Shown: positions 32,800 through 42,874, counted from the first letter of the stretch. The stretch: 64,000 bases of DNA from Hyphomicrobium sp. LHD-15 (GCF_031157355.1 NZ_JAVIFT010000002.1:124001-188000), one strand, 5' to 3'. The notes: generated from the sequence alone by a model not told the origin. Made by a program: numbers and translations.

Positions 32800-33570
32800 A
32801 TGCAGGAAATTCTTGGTTCACGATTCGCGTCGATCAATGGAATTTGGCTTCCAGCCAATCAGGCAATCGTTGAAACGCGGAGGAGCGTCGTATCTTTGCA
32901 CTCAGTTACGAGTGATGAGAACTGGCCCACACGAAATCTAGGAACTGCTTTTCTTTATCAAACATCGGGAAGACGCTTCTGCGTCTTCACTCGACATCAG
33001 ATACGAGACGTTCAAAGTCCCCATCACCTCTGCATTCATCTATCGTCGAATAGATCTCGATTGTTTGCAGCGTGTCGTTTCCTCAAATGCGGCGGTACGC
33101 GCGAAGAGGACGATCTTTGCGTCCTCGAAATGCCGCTTCTGCCTCCTGAATATGGGCATGACACACCGTTGTGGTTCCAAGATCAGGGCGCTTCTACACA
33201 GCGAGATGTGTGTGAGAAATTCTTCACAGTAGGCTACCCTTCCAAGCTGACGGAGCTTTCTGGAGAGTACAAGTGTGAAGGTGTTGCACTGTCTCAAGTC
33301 TTGGTATGGGCGGATTCCTTGAGGTTGGCTCCGGAGCAGTTGCCAATGTTGAGTATTTCTCCCGGGCTGGTGATGGTTCCGAGATGTGGTGGCGACTACG
33401 ACGGCTTTAGCGGTGCGCCAGTATTTGGCCTGAGTGCCCGTGAACGGGTTATCCGGTTTCTGGGCATTGTAGTCAGAGGGGGGCGAGATAGGCTGTTCTT
33501 TATTCCAACGCCACACATAGACCACATCTGCGGGGCGGCCTTACAAGAAGTGGGCCTTGCCGCAGCATAA
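32800..33570 (+). CDS. Trypsin-like serine protease-fold protein of atypical composition
   Basis: A 256-residue protein with a likely chymotrypsin-fold triad: H66 in CVFTRHQIRD, an Asp in EEDDLCVLEM (104/105) and S204 in DYDGFSGAPVFG, the GxSG(A/G)P signature. I chose the ATG at 32800 because GAGG lies 9 bases before; 32785 is possible. There is no signal peptide, so it is probably cytoplasmic. Codon use is visibly less GC-rich than in polA and glnD, which suggests horizontal acquisition. It has many cysteines. Isolated cytoplasmic trypsin-like genes occur in bacterial defence islands, but no partner gene is present. Function unknown. Confidence 0.72.
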   Translation: MQEILGSRFASINGIWLPANQAIVETRRSVVSLHSVTSDENWPTRNLGTAFLYQTSGRRFCVFTRHQIRDVQSPHHLCIHLSSNRSRLFAACRFLKCGGTREEDDLCVLEMPLLPPEYGHDTPLWFQDQGASTQRDVCEKFFTVGYPSKLTELSGEYKCEGVALSQVLVWADSLRLAPEQLPMLSISPGLVMVPRCGGDYDGFSGAPVFGLSARERVIRFLGIVVRGGRDRLFFIPTPHIDHICGAALQEVGLAAA

Positions 33571-33624
33571 GCAGAATTGATCACTGTGATTTGCCATATC
33601 GGGCGGCAAGCCTATGGTGCATTC

Positions 33625-36390
33625 CTACTGCGTTGTCGCAGGCCCTTCGAGGATCTGGATCAGGCGGTCCTTGATGGTCTGCTGGCGGGTTTCGCTTTCG
33701 ATCTTCTTCGACGTGAGATCGGTCACATAGAACACGTCGACGGCCTTCTCGCCGAAGGTCGTGATGTGGGCCGACGTGATGTCGAGATAGAGATCTGACA
33801 AAGCGTTCGTCAGTTCGTGCAAAAGGCCGGTGCGGTCGCGGCCCGTCACTTCGATCACCGTGTAGGCATCGGACAACGTGTTGTTGATGTAGACCTCCGG
33901 CGGCACCTTGAACGCCTCGACGCGCGCAGGCGTGGGGCGGCGCTTCTCCAGCAACTGGCGCACCCAGGTGTCGCCACGCAGCAAGCGCTCGATGGTTTCC
34001 TCGATGCGCTTTGCGCGGCGCAGCTCATCCTCGTCCTCGCCAAGCTCGCGAGCCAAGAGGAACGTGTCGAGCGCATAGCCGTCGCGCGTGGTCGTCACGT
34101 GTGCGCCGACGATGTTGGCGCCGTTTGCCGCGCAAGCGCCCGCGAGAAGAGACAGCAAACGCGGATGGTTCGGCGCGAACACCGTCAGCTCGGTGACGGC
34201 GCGGAAGGCATCCGTCTGTTGGCCGGCGGCAAACGTCTTGCCCTCCCGCTCGGCCTCGCGCAACAGGCGCGCATGATAAACGCGCCGGGTGGGCTCGGTA
34301 CGAAGCCAATAGTCCGGATAGTGGCGGTTGATGAAGTGATCGACCTCCTCGGACGGCCAATCGTTCAACGCGGTGCGCAGCTCGGCCTGGGCTTCCGCAA
34401 CCATCGTGCTGCGCGGGATCTGGGTATGGCCGCCCGAAAGCAACGGCTCGGTTTCGTAATAGAGATTGCGCAACAGCTGGCCTTTCCAGCCGTTCCAGAC
34501 GCCAGGGCCAACGGCGCGGATATCCGCCACCGATAGCAAAAGAAGCAGCTTCAAGCGTTCCGGGCTCTGCACGATGTCGGCAAAATCGCGGACTGTTTTC
34601 GGATCGGAGATGTCGCGGCTCTGCGCGACGTTGCTCATCGTCAGGTGCTGCTCGATCAGCCACACCACCGTGTCTGTCTCGGCGGCAGTGAGCCCGAGGC
34701 GTGGACACAGCTTGCGCGCGATGCGGGCGCCGACGATCGAGTGATCCTCGACGCGTCCTTTGCCGATGTCGTGCAGGAAGCAGGCGACGAACAGAACGAG
34801 GCGGTTCTGGATGGTCTTGATCAGCTCGGTCGAAAGCGGAAGCTCGCCCGCCGCGCCGCCGCGCTCGATGTCGGTCAGCATGCCGACGGTGCGCAGCAGA
34901 TGCTCGTCGACAGTGTAGTGATGATACATATTGAACTGCATCATCGCGACGACGCGGCCGAACTCCGGAATGAAGCGGCCGAGGACGCCCGCTTCGTTCA
35001 TGCGCCTCAGCGTCGCTTCGGGGCTGGCATGGCCGGTCAACAGCTTCAGGAAGATGCGGTTGGCTTCGGGGTCGTTGCGTAGTTTGTCGTCGATCAGCGG
35101 ATAGGAACGGCGCAGCTCGCGAATGGCGTTGGGGTGCAAGAACGTGCTGGTGTTCTCGGCCTGCGCGAAATAGCGGATGAGGTTCACCGGATCGCGCCGG
35201 AAGACCTCGGCATCGGCAATGTTCATGCGGCCGTTGTCGATGCGGAAATCGGTTTTTTCGCGCACCTGGCGGCGGAGCTTCCAGGTCAGAGGATTGCGGA
35301 GCGCATCGAAAACCGGCGTGCTCTTCAGCTGCTGCATCTCGAGGGCGGCGCAGAGAATGGTGGTGAGATCACCAACTTCCTTCGCGACCAGGAAGTAGTG
35401 CTTCATGAAGCGCTCGACAGCGCGCAGTCCGCTTTTGTCCTTGTAGCCGAGACGATCGGCCAGCATGGGCTGGATCTCGAAGCTCAGAAGCTCCTCGGCG
35501 CGGCCGGTGTAGAAATGCAGGTAGCAGCGCACCGTCCATAGGAAGTCTTCGCACTTGCGGAAGGTCGCAACCTCGCGTGCGGTGAAGATGCCCTTCTCGA
35601 CACTCTCCCTGCCGACATCGTGGCCGAGCAGATACTTCGAAAGCCAATGCAGCGTATGGAGATCGCGCAGGCCGCCCTTGCCGTCCTTGATATTGGGCTC
35701 GACCTTGTAGCGGCTTTCGCCGGCGCGGCGATGGCGCTCCGAGCGTTCGGCGAGCTTGGCCTCGATGAAAGCGCGCTCCGATCCCTTGATCACGTCGGTG
35801 CGGAAGCGCCGCTCGAGCTCGCCGAACAGCTTCTCGTCGCCCTGGATCAGCCACATGTCGAGCAGCGACGTGCGGATCGTCGTGTCGGAGTTGGCGAGCT
35901 TGATGCACTGATCAACGGTGCGCGTCGCGTGGCCGACCTTGAAGCCGAGATCCCACAGCAGATAGAGCATGTATTCGGCAACGCTCTCGCCCCATGGCGT
36001 CTGCTTGTAAGGCAGCAGGAACAGAAGATCGATGTCGGAGCCCGGCGCCAGCAGCTCGCGGCCGTAGCCTCCCGTCGCGACGATGGCCATGCGCTCAGCG
36101 TCGGAGGGATTGGTGGCGCGATACACGTGCGCAGCGGTGTAATCGTAGATCAGCCGGACCAGCTCGTCCTGGAAGCGGGCGAGGCCCAGCGCGCAACGGC
36201 GTCCGTTGCCATCGGATTCGAGCTGAAGGCGCGCGGTGCCGCGGGCTGCTTTCACCAGCAGCTTGAGGCGATCGAGGATCGCGGGGCGTGCCTCGGCGGC
36301 GCTGCCGTGCGTATTGAAGAGCGCGGTCAGCGTGTGCCGCAGCTCCTGCGTATCGAAATAGGGGGCAGGCGGTAAACTGTGTGAACTCAT
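33625..36390 (-). CDS. glnD: Bifunctional uridylyltransferase/uridylyl-removing enzyme
   Basis: A 921-residue nitrogen sensor that uridylylates PII proteins when glutamine is low and removes UMP when it is high. The nucleotidyltransferase motif is GGYGRELLAPGSDIDLLFLL (about 107-125, with D119 and D121). A GlnE-like linker follows, then the HD domain (LFVACFLHDIGKGR). Two ACT domains lie at the C-terminus (LTVFAPNHPRLLSLLAGACA; VIEVTGRDRTGLLHELTNAL). All parts are intact. Its start overlaps the mutS stop by four bases (ATGA), a gene order conserved in Rhizobiales, so the two are co-transcribed. Confidence 0.97.
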   Translation of the reverse strand: MSSHSLPPAPYFDTQELRHTLTALFNTHGSAAEARPAILDRLKLLVKAARGTARLQLESDGNGRRCALGLARFQDELVRLIYDYTAAHVYRATNPSDAERMAIVATGGYGRELLAPGSDIDLLFLLPYKQTPWGESVAEYMLYLLWDLGFKVGHATRTVDQCIKLANSDTTIRTSLLDMWLIQGDEKLFGELERRFRTDVIKGSERAFIEAKLAERSERHRRAGESRYKVEPNIKDGKGGLRDLHTLHWLSKYLLGHDVGRESVEKGIFTAREVATFRKCEDFLWTVRCYLHFYTGRAEELLSFEIQPMLADRLGYKDKSGLRAVERFMKHYFLVAKEVGDLTTILCAALEMQQLKSTPVFDALRNPLTWKLRRQVREKTDFRIDNGRMNIADAEVFRRDPVNLIRYFAQAENTSTFLHPNAIRELRRSYPLIDDKLRNDPEANRIFLKLLTGHASPEATLRRMNEAGVLGRFIPEFGRVVAMMQFNMYHHYTVDEHLLRTVGMLTDIERGGAAGELPLSTELIKTIQNRLVLFVACFLHDIGKGRVEDHSIVGARIARKLCPRLGLTAAETDTVVWLIEQHLTMSNVAQSRDISDPKTVRDFADIVQSPERLKLLLLLSVADIRAVGPGVWNGWKGQLLRNLYYETEPLLSGGHTQIPRSTMVAEAQAELRTALNDWPSEEVDHFINRHYPDYWLRTEPTRRVYHARLLREAEREGKTFAAGQQTDAFRAVTELTVFAPNHPRLLSLLAGACAANGANIVGAHVTTTRDGYALDTFLLARELGEDEDELRRAKRIEETIERLLRGDTWVRQLLEKRRPTPARVEAFKVPPEVYINNTLSDAYTVIEVTGRDRTGLLHELTNALSDLYLDITSAHITTFGEKAVDVFYVTDLTSKKIESETRQQTIKDRLIQILEGPATTQ

Positions 36391-39263
36391 TTCTGTGGCT
36401 CGTCTGCCCGTATTTGTTTGAGGCGGTATAGCGCATCGAGCGCTGCTTTCGGCGACAACTCGTCGGGATTGAGGGCGTCCAACGCCGCATTGAGCGCGGC
36501 GTTCCCAGCACGTTGCGGTTCGCTGGCGGGCCGCGCGGCGGCAAAGAGGGGTAGATCGTCCAAGGGGCCGCTCTGGCCTCGGCGGCGGTCGGACTTTTCA
36601 AGCAGAGCCAGAACCTCGCGGGCGCGCGCAATGACGGGCGCGGGCAGGCCGGCGAGCTTGGCGACCTGAATGCCGTAGGAGCGATCGGCTGCACCCGCCT
36701 TCACGCGATGCAGAAAGACGATGTCGTCCTGCCATTCCTTGACGTCCATCGTCACGTTGGCGACGGCGGCGAGGCGCCCGGCAAGGGCGGTCAGCTCATG
36801 ATAGTGCGTCGCGAACAGCACGCGGGCGCGGGTCTGCTCATGAAGAAATTCAACCGCGGCCCACGCGATCGAGAGGCCGTCGAAGGTGGCGGTGCCGCGC
36901 CCGATCTCGTCGAGGATGATCAGCGAGCGCGCGGTGGCTTGATTGAGGATCGCGGCCGTCTCGACCATCTCGACCATGAACGTAGAGCGACCGCGCGCGA
37001 GATCGTCGGCGGCACCGACGCGGCTGAAGACGCGATCGACGATGCCGATGTGCGCCTCGGCCGCGGGAACAAACGATCCCATCTGGGCGAGGATCGCGAT
37101 CAGCGCGTTCTGGCGCAGGAAGGTGGACTTGCCGGCCATGTTCGGCCCGGTGACGAGCCAGATGCGGGCATCGGGCACGTCATCGGTGCCCTGGCCGGCT
37201 TCGCCCTCCGAGCGGCCGAGGCAGCAATCGTTGGCGACGAACGGCCCGCCCCGCGCGTTCTTCAACGCCTGTTCGACGACGGGATGGCGACCGCCCTGGA
37301 TTTCGAACGCAGGGCCGTCATCAATGCGCGGGCGAACGTAGCGCTCGTTGTGGGCGAGGTGCGCGAGCGCGGTCGTATGATCCAGCTCGGCGAGGGCCGC
37401 CGCGATATCGGTCAGGGTGCGCTCTTCGCTCGCGACGGCGGAGGCCAGCTCACTGAAGATCTCTTGCTCGATCGCGAGCGCGCGATCGGCCGCGGACGCG
37501 ATACGGCCTTCGATGTCCGAAAGCTCAAGCGTCGTGAAACGAACGGCGTTGGCCATAGTCTGGCGGTGACGGAACGTGTCGGACAGCGGCAGCTCGGTCA
37601 GCGGCTTGGCGTTGGCCTGCGTCACCTCGATGAAATAGCCGAGGATGTTGTTGTGGCGAATCTTCAGCGTCTTGACGCCGGACAGCTCGATGTAACGCGC
37701 TTCCAGCTCCGCCATCACGCGGCGGCTGTCGTCGCGCAGCTTCTGGGCTTCGTCGAGACTCGCGCGGAACCCAGCGCGCACAAACCCGCCGTCGCGTTTG
37801 AGATGGGGTGGCTCATCGACGAGCGCGGCCGACAGCAGCGCCAGCAAGTCCGCGCCTTTTCCGTCGATCCGCTGCAACAGCCGCGCGATGTCGTCCGGGA
37901 AACCCACCGCGCGGGCTTTGGCGCCGAGGAGCGTTGCCGCCGCGTGTGCTGCCTCCAGACCCTGGGCAATGCCGACAAGATCGCGTGGACCGCCGCGCCC
38001 GAATGCGAGGCGCGAGACGGCGCGCGCGAGATCCGGTGCGCCCTTCAATGCGGCCCGCAGCATTTCGCGCAGGCGCTCATCCTCGACAAAAAAGGCAACC
38101 GCATCGAGACGGGCTTCGATGGCGCGCGCATCCGATAGCGGGGCTGCGAGGCGTGCGGCGAGTTCGCGGGCGCCCGCTCCCGTCACCGTGCAATCGATGG
38201 CATCGAGAAGGCTGCCGGCCTTCTCGCCCGACGTGGAGCGTACGAGCTCGAGGCTCGAGCGGCTCGCCGCATCGATGATGAGCGTGGCGCCGGCCCCCAT
38301 GCGCCGCGGCGCACGCACGACTGGCTTCTTGCCGATCTGGGTCAGATCCACATAGCGCAGCAACGCGCCGATGGCGGCCAGCTCGGGGCGCGAAAAGCCG
38401 CCGAACGCGCCGAGATCGGCAACGCCGAGGCGGGCTTTCAGCTCCCGCTCTCCGGACAGGCTGTCGAAGGATGCCGCCGGGACCGGCGTCGCGGCCGCTC
38501 CCGCACGGCCAATCCACGCCTTCAAATCCGCTTCGGCCAGCAGCGCATCACCCGCTAAGACCTCACCCGGTGCCAGCCGAACCAGCTCGCCCGGAAGATC
38601 GCGGCCATTGGTCTCGCCGACCTCGAACTCGCCGGTCGAAATATCGAGAGAGGCGATCGCGACGGTGGCCTCGGTTCCGAGGAGCGGGCCTTCCGCAGGA
38701 CCGGGCGCGCGGAACAGGGCGGTCAGATAGTTGCGTGAGCGGGCATCGAGAAGCGTCTCTTCGGTCAGCGTTCCCGGTGTGACGAGCCGCACGACGTCGC
38801 GACGGACGACGGACTTCGAGCCGCGCTTCTTGGCTTCCGCCGGATCTTCCAGCTGCTCGCAGACGGCTACGCGGAAGCCGCGACGGATCAGGCGCTGCAG
38901 ATACTCGTCGGCGCGGTGGATCGGGACCCCGCACATCGGGATGTCCTGGCCGAGGTGCTTGCCGCGCTTGGTCAGGACGATGCCGAGGGCCTGGGATGCC
39001 ACGACCGCGTCGTCGAAGAACAGCTCGTAGAAGTCGCCCATCCGGTACCAGAGGATGCTGTCCGGGTTGGCGGCCTTGATCTCCAAGAATTGCGCCATCG
39101 AGGGGGTGGCTTCACCCGGCGCGAACGCCTGGACCGAAGCCGGCTCCGCCTGCGCGGGCTGCAGCTCATCGGCCGCTGGCGCCGGAGCGCTGTCCGGAAG
39201 GTCGGCCGCAGCTTCCTCCCCGGAAATCACCTCTTCCCGCCGATGTCGCCTTTGCCCCGCCAT
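36387..39263 (-). CDS. mutS: DNA mismatch repair protein MutS
   Basis: A 958-residue mismatch recognition ATPase. The mismatch-binding domain has the Phe-x-Glu element (GDFYELFFDD, near residue 77). The lever and clamp domains follow, and the ABC-type ATPase has Walker A GPNMAGKST (near 706), Walker B LIILDEIGRGTATFDG and the H-loop FATHYHEL. An acidic, Ala/Pro-rich extension of about 50 residues precedes the first domain; a later in-frame ATG exists (MAQFLEIKAANPDS), but the first one fits the rhizobial length. It is the first gene of the mutS-glnD unit. The 39264-39440 gap upstream shows no gene. Confidence 0.97.
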   Translation of the reverse strand: MAGQRRHRREEVISGEEAAADLPDSAPAPAADELQPAQAEPASVQAFAPGEATPSMAQFLEIKAANPDSILWYRMGDFYELFFDDAVVASQALGIVLTKRGKHLGQDIPMCGVPIHRADEYLQRLIRRGFRVAVCEQLEDPAEAKKRGSKSVVRRDVVRLVTPGTLTEETLLDARSRNYLTALFRAPGPAEGPLLGTEATVAIASLDISTGEFEVGETNGRDLPGELVRLAPGEVLAGDALLAEADLKAWIGRAGAAATPVPAASFDSLSGERELKARLGVADLGAFGGFSRPELAAIGALLRYVDLTQIGKKPVVRAPRRMGAGATLIIDAASRSSLELVRSTSGEKAGSLLDAIDCTVTGAGARELAARLAAPLSDARAIEARLDAVAFFVEDERLREMLRAALKGAPDLARAVSRLAFGRGGPRDLVGIAQGLEAAHAAATLLGAKARAVGFPDDIARLLQRIDGKGADLLALLSAALVDEPPHLKRDGGFVRAGFRASLDEAQKLRDDSRRVMAELEARYIELSGVKTLKIRHNNILGYFIEVTQANAKPLTELPLSDTFRHRQTMANAVRFTTLELSDIEGRIASAADRALAIEQEIFSELASAVASEERTLTDIAAALAELDHTTALAHLAHNERYVRPRIDDGPAFEIQGGRHPVVEQALKNARGGPFVANDCCLGRSEGEAGQGTDDVPDARIWLVTGPNMAGKSTFLRQNALIAILAQMGSFVPAAEAHIGIVDRVFSRVGAADDLARGRSTFMVEMVETAAILNQATARSLIILDEIGRGTATFDGLSIAWAAVEFLHEQTRARVLFATHYHELTALAGRLAAVANVTMDVKEWQDDIVFLHRVKAGAADRSYGIQVAKLAGLPAPVIARAREVLALLEKSDRRRGQSGPLDDLPLFAAARPASEPQRAGNAALNAALDALNPDELSPKAALDALYRLKQIRADEPQK

Positions 39264-39440
39264 TCCGACGTCGCCAATCCTAAAACGTCATTGTCCGGCC
39301 AAACGGATAGCCGGTTGACGACAGGATTGGAAACCCCACACGGGGCGGGCTCGGGAATTTAATGGGGAAGCGTGTCCGCCTGACCGGCGCTCGGGGCGGG
39401 ACTTTCCCGCCCGAAGCGACGTTGGCCCGCCTAAAGTGCC

Positions 39441-40448
39441 TTAAACTTCAGCGGCGATGCGGCTTTTCAGCTCGTCCGGGGCACCGAAGTGGTCGAAATA
39501 GCGCGGGTCGATGTTCTCGACCGGCAGCACGATCAGAACGTCGGTCGTGCCGAACTGGCGATCGATGACCGCGCCGTCGCCGACGAAGGCGCCGAGGCGC
39601 AAATATCCCTTGATCAGCGGGGGCAGGGCCTTCAACGCCTGCTTGGTGTCGATCTTCTCGCGCGGGATGCGGTCCATCGGCACATAGAGCCGGTCGTGGG
39701 CGCGGCAGCGCCACTCGGGCGGGGCGAGGGCATGGTGATGCAGGAAGCTCAGCGCCATCGCATGGGCCTCGGGGTCGGTGCCCTCGAAGCTTGCACAGCC
39801 GATCATCACGTCGACCTTATGCTCGCGGATGTAGGTCCAGAGCCCGTGCCAGAGCAGCTCCACGGAGCGCTTGTTGCGGTAGGGCTGCAGCACGCACGAG
39901 CGGCCAAGCTCCATGAAGCGGTAGCGCGGCGAGCGCGCGGCGATCAGCGGCGCGATGTCGTATTCGCTTGCCGTGTAGAAGCCGAGCGAGCGTTGCGCGA
40001 CCTCCTGGCGGAGCACGCGGTAGGTTCCGACCACATGCGGCTTGCGGCTGCGGGTCCAACCGTCGCTAAAGGCGGTGTCGGTGCTGCGATCTTCGACAAG
40101 GAGGTGATCGCAGATGGCATCGTAAGGGTCCTGATCGAGGCGGCGCATTCCTGCGATCCCGGTCGGCGTTGCCGACATTTCCTCGTAGAACACCTCGAAG
40201 CGCAGCCGCTGGGCGCGCAGAATATCCTTACGGCCCTGCGCAAGGCGAACGACCAGGTTTCCGATGCGGCCGTAAACCTTGATGGGCGTCTTGCGAACGA
40301 ACGGCAGCGCCGACGAGCGCGCCTTTTCGTTGAGAGCCCTGAGCGCCAGAAGACCGCGGGGCGCGGCCGTGAGAAGTGGGTTGTCCTGCCAACGTCCGGC
40401 AATGCGCTTCGTAATCGTCCGCATTCTTGCCTGTCGTGCGGTGGTCAT
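39441..40448 (-). CDS. olsB: Ornithine N-alpha-acyltransferase, OlsB-like
   Basis: GNAT-fold N-acyltransferase that transfers a 3-hydroxyacyl group from acyl carrier protein to ornithine, the first step to ornithine lipids used as phosphorus-free membrane lipids. From the ATG at 40448 it has 335 residues, a little longer at the N-terminus than many OlsB proteins. Conserved segments are LRFEVFYEEM, CDHLLVEDRS, VGTYRVLRQEVA and ELGRSCVLQPYRNKRSVELL. OlsA is not in the window. The link to phosphate limitation is known for rhizobia, and a PhoR gene is present, though 37 kb away. Confidence 0.85.
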   Translation of the reverse strand: MTTARQARMRTITKRIAGRWQDNPLLTAAPRGLLALRALNEKARSSALPFVRKTPIKVYGRIGNLVVRLAQGRKDILRAQRLRFEVFYEEMSATPTGIAGMRRLDQDPYDAICDHLLVEDRSTDTAFSDGWTRSRKPHVVGTYRVLRQEVAQRSLGFYTASEYDIAPLIAARSPRYRFMELGRSCVLQPYRNKRSVELLWHGLWTYIREHKVDVMIGCASFEGTDPEAHAMALSFLHHHALAPPEWRCRAHDRLYVPMDRIPREKIDTKQALKALPPLIKGYLRLGAFVGDGAVIDRQFGTTDVLIVLPVENIDPRYFDHFGAPDELKSRIAAEV

Positions 40449-40540
40449 GGGAATTCCGTCCAAGAACAAAGAGCCGCCGGGGTTGCCGACGGAGGGCACT
40501 CAATCACGAATCGGAGACAATTTTGCGACGGTTTCGCCGG

Positions 40541-40792
40541 TCAACCGGGCGGAGTCGTGCCGGACGTAGCGGTACTTGGGGCCGCCGGCTCATCCAGCGA
40601 TCTCGCCGCTTCGACCGTCATCAGCGGCACGCCGTGGCGGATCGGGAAGGCCAGATTGGCCTTGGCGCTGATCAGCTCGCGGGCCGCGCGATCGTAGGTG
40701 AGGGGCCCTTTGGTGACCGGGCAAACCAGCAGCTCGAGCAGCTTCGGATCAGGCTCTTCGCTCGTCGTCTGGCGGGGGGTGTCTTCGGTCAT
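40541..40792 (-). CDS. Trm112 family protein
   Basis: An 83-residue small protein of the Trm112/YcaR family, whose eukaryotic members activate methyltransferases; bacterial roles are unclear. The core is [20 protein letters not shown] and [12 protein letters not shown]. Only the first cysteine of the zinc knuckle (CPVTKGPL) is present, as in other alphaproteobacterial members, so zinc binding is unlikely. The start at 40792 lies 8 bases after the LON-domain gene stop, an operon arrangement common in this class. The C-terminal 15 residues are a disordered Pro/Thr/Ser tail. Confidence 0.88.
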   Translation of the reverse strand: MTEDTPRQTTSEEPDPKLLELLVCPVTKGPLTYDRAARELISAKANLAFPIRHGVPLMTVEAARSLDEPAAPSTATSGTTPPG

Positions 40793-40800
40793 GGAGGCCT

Positions 40801-41478
40801 CTACTGGATCGTGCCGCCGGAGCCGCCGCGCATGGCCCGGTCCATCTCGGCCAACGCAACCAGCACCTCGGCGCGCGTCTTGAGATCGCGTGCTTCGAGC
40901 AGCGCCTGCTTTTCTTCCGGTCCATAGGGAGACATCACGCACAGCGCGTTGATCAGAAATTCGCTCGGTGCGCGCTCGACCACCGACCAATCGGTCTTGA
41001 GATTGTGATCGGAGAGATAGGTGCGGAGCGTTTCGAGCAGGCCTGCGCGATCGATCTGCTCCTCGCCGAGACCGCGGGTCAGATCTCCGGCAAAGCGATC
41101 GTAGCTCACGGTCGCGGCGCGGTAGGCTTTTCCGGTTTCGGCTTCGCCCACGATCTCGAACCGCGTCACGCCGGTGACCGCGATCGCGAGGCGTCCGTCG
41201 TCCAGCTCCTGGTAGCTCGTCACGCGGCCCGCTCCGCCGACGCGGCGCAGCTCGATGTTTTTGCCGGCCGGGCTTTCCTCCGACGACGATCCCGCCGGTT
41301 GCACCATGCCGAGCATGCGCGGGCCGCTCATCACGTCCTCGATCATTTCGAGATAGCGCGGCTCGAAAATGCTGAGTGGCAGCGTCGATCCGGGCAGCAA
41401 GATGGCTCCGCGCAACGGAAACAGCGGAAGGCGCGACGGCAAGTCCGCAGGGCGACGGTATTTGTCGGCAAATGCCAC
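40801..41478 (-). CDS. LON N-terminal (substrate-binding) domain protein
   Basis: A 225-residue stand-alone version of the Lon protease N-terminal domain without ATPase or protease parts. Landmarks are [31 protein letters not shown] and the central strand [15 protein letters not shown]. The C-terminal helical part is [20 protein letters not shown]. It probably acts as a substrate adaptor or chaperone-like protein. It is transcribed with CnoX upstream (44-base gap) and Trm112 downstream, a conserved group that suggests protein quality control. Confidence 0.93.
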   Translation of the reverse strand: MAFADKYRRPADLPSRLPLFPLRGAILLPGSTLPLSIFEPRYLEMIEDVMSGPRMLGMVQPAGSSSEESPAGKNIELRRVGGAGRVTSYQELDDGRLAIAVTGVTRFEIVGEAETGKAYRAATVSYDRFAGDLTRGLGEEQIDRAGLLETLRTYLSDHNLKTDWSVVERAPSEFLINALCVMSPYGPEEKQALLEARDLKTRAEVLVALAEMDRAMRGGSGGTIQ

Positions 41479-41522
41479 GAAAGGCTCCTCACCTTCGATG
41501 AAACCGATGATTCAAGCTTGGT

Positions 41523-42434
41523 TCAGCGGAACAGGATCGACGAAAGACGGCGGCGGCCATCCAACGTGCTCTCGTCTTTCGGGCCCCAGGCATCGAACAG
41601 CTGGACGAGCTGCTTGCGGGCGGCCTCCTCGTTCCAATTGCGATCGCGACGCACGAGTTCCAAAAGATGATCGAGCGCCTCCTCCTTCTTGCCACGCGCG
41701 GCGAGCGCGACGGCAAGATCGAACCGCGTCTGGTGGTCGGCCGGGTCGGCCGCAAGGCGCTGCTCGAGCTCGGCGCTGTTGTCGGACTTGTCCGCAAGCT
41801 TTGCCAGATCGAGCGCGGCCCGCGCGCTTTGCACCGGCGCACTCGACAGCTTGTCGGGTGGCACGAGGCCCAGCGTCTGCTCGGCCCGTTCCACATCGCC
41901 GCTCTTCAAGTAGCAGCGAGCGAGACCAGCGATGGCTTGAACGTTCTCCGGGTCGGCTTGCAGGATCGCGGCGAAGGCTTCGGCGGCTCCCTGCAGATCG
42001 CCGGCCTCGAGGGCGGCTTCCGCGGCCTCGATGACGGCGGCGAGATCGGCTTCCTCGTCGGCGCCGAGCAAACGCTCGATGAACTGGCGCACGGCACTTT
42101 CGGGCTGCGCACCCATGAAGCCGTCGAGCGGGCGGCCGTCACGGAAGGCATAGACAGTCGGCAACGACTGGATGCGAAGCTGACCGGCAATCGCCGGATG
42201 CTCGTCGGTGTTGATTTTGACGAGCCGGACCTTGCCGTTGTAGCTCTTCACCACCTTCTCGATGATCGGCGTGAGCTGCTTGCAGGGGCCGCACCAGGCC
42301 GCCCAGAAATCGACCAGCACGAGGGCCTGCCGGGACGCCTCGATGACGTCCTTGCTGAAGCTCGCGGACGTGCCATCCTTGATGATGTCGCCTGCCGCTG
42401 CGGCGTTTCCGGGCTTCAGTGCTCCCAAATCCAT
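41523..42434 (-). CDS. cnoX: Chaperedoxin CnoX (YbbN): thioredoxin with TPR-like tail
   Basis: A 303-residue protein with an N-terminal thioredoxin domain (about 20-125) and a C-terminal TPR-like helical region. The active site is intact (WCGPC, C48 and C51), unlike E. coli CnoX, which lacks a redox-active CxxC, so this one may both reduce disulfides and hold unfolded clients. In Caulobacter the homologue has a WCGPC site as well. Clients are handed to GroEL or DnaK in the E. coli system. It heads the group cnoX - LON - Trm112 - (olsB). Confidence 0.92.
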   Translation of the reverse strand: MDLGALKPGNAAAAGDIIKDGTSASFSKDVIEASRQALVLVDFWAAWCGPCKQLTPIIEKVVKSYNGKVRLVKINTDEHPAIAGQLRIQSLPTVYAFRDGRPLDGFMGAQPESAVRQFIERLLGADEEADLAAVIEAAEAALEAGDLQGAAEAFAAILQADPENVQAIAGLARCYLKSGDVERAEQTLGLVPPDKLSSAPVQSARAALDLAKLADKSDNSAELEQRLAADPADHQTRFDLAVALAARGKKEEALDHLLELVRRDRNWNEEAARKQLVQLFDAWGPKDESTLDGRRRLSSILFR

Positions 42435-42734
42435 TCCTTCGCTCCTCGCAATCCCGTGTCAGCCGCTCGATTCGCCCGCTCGGCGCCGCCAGTCCAAATA
42501 TGGTAAGCACCCTCGCAAGTTGCGAGCCTGCTTCGTCCCTGTTCGGAGCGAACTCAACCGCAATCGGGCCTTCGGCGCAATGCGGAACACCGCGAATGGG
42601 GCAAGTCCCCGCGTCCCATCTGCCCAAAATAGGCCCTCGGAGGCCAATCGACGGAAGACGCTTGCAAAGGCGCTGCGGTTGGGCAATAAGACCGGGCGCG
42701 TCGCTTCGCGGCGCGCATTACCCTATTTCCGGAC
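42435..42734. other. Gap between cnoX and tRNA-Gly
   Basis: Exactly 300 bases with no convincing gene. It must hold the cnoX promoter (leftward) and the tRNA promoter. TTGCAA (42662-42667) and AATAAG (42685-42690) at 17-base spacing are a weak candidate for the latter. Confidence 0.4.
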
Positions 42735-42809
42735 GCGGGCGTAGCTCAGGGGTAGAGCATCACGTTGCCAACGTGAGGGTCGTGAGTTCGAATCTCATCG
42801 CCCGCTCCA
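42735..42809 (+). tRNA. tRNA-Gly, anticodon GCC
   Basis: The acceptor GCGGGCG pairs with CGCCCGC, followed by T-CCA encoded in the gene. The D arm is GCTC-AGGGGTA-GAGC, the anticodon arm CACGT-TGCCAAC with GTG pairing and GCC in the loop, and the T arm GTGAG-TTCGAAT-CTCAT (one wobble pair). It lies 65 bases before the end of the convergent parA-like gene. Confidence 0.96.
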
Positions 42810-42874
42810 ATTCTTCAAAAATCTCAGAACTAAAAAGCCTGCCTGGCTTGAGGTCGGCGACGCAACCTGACGCG

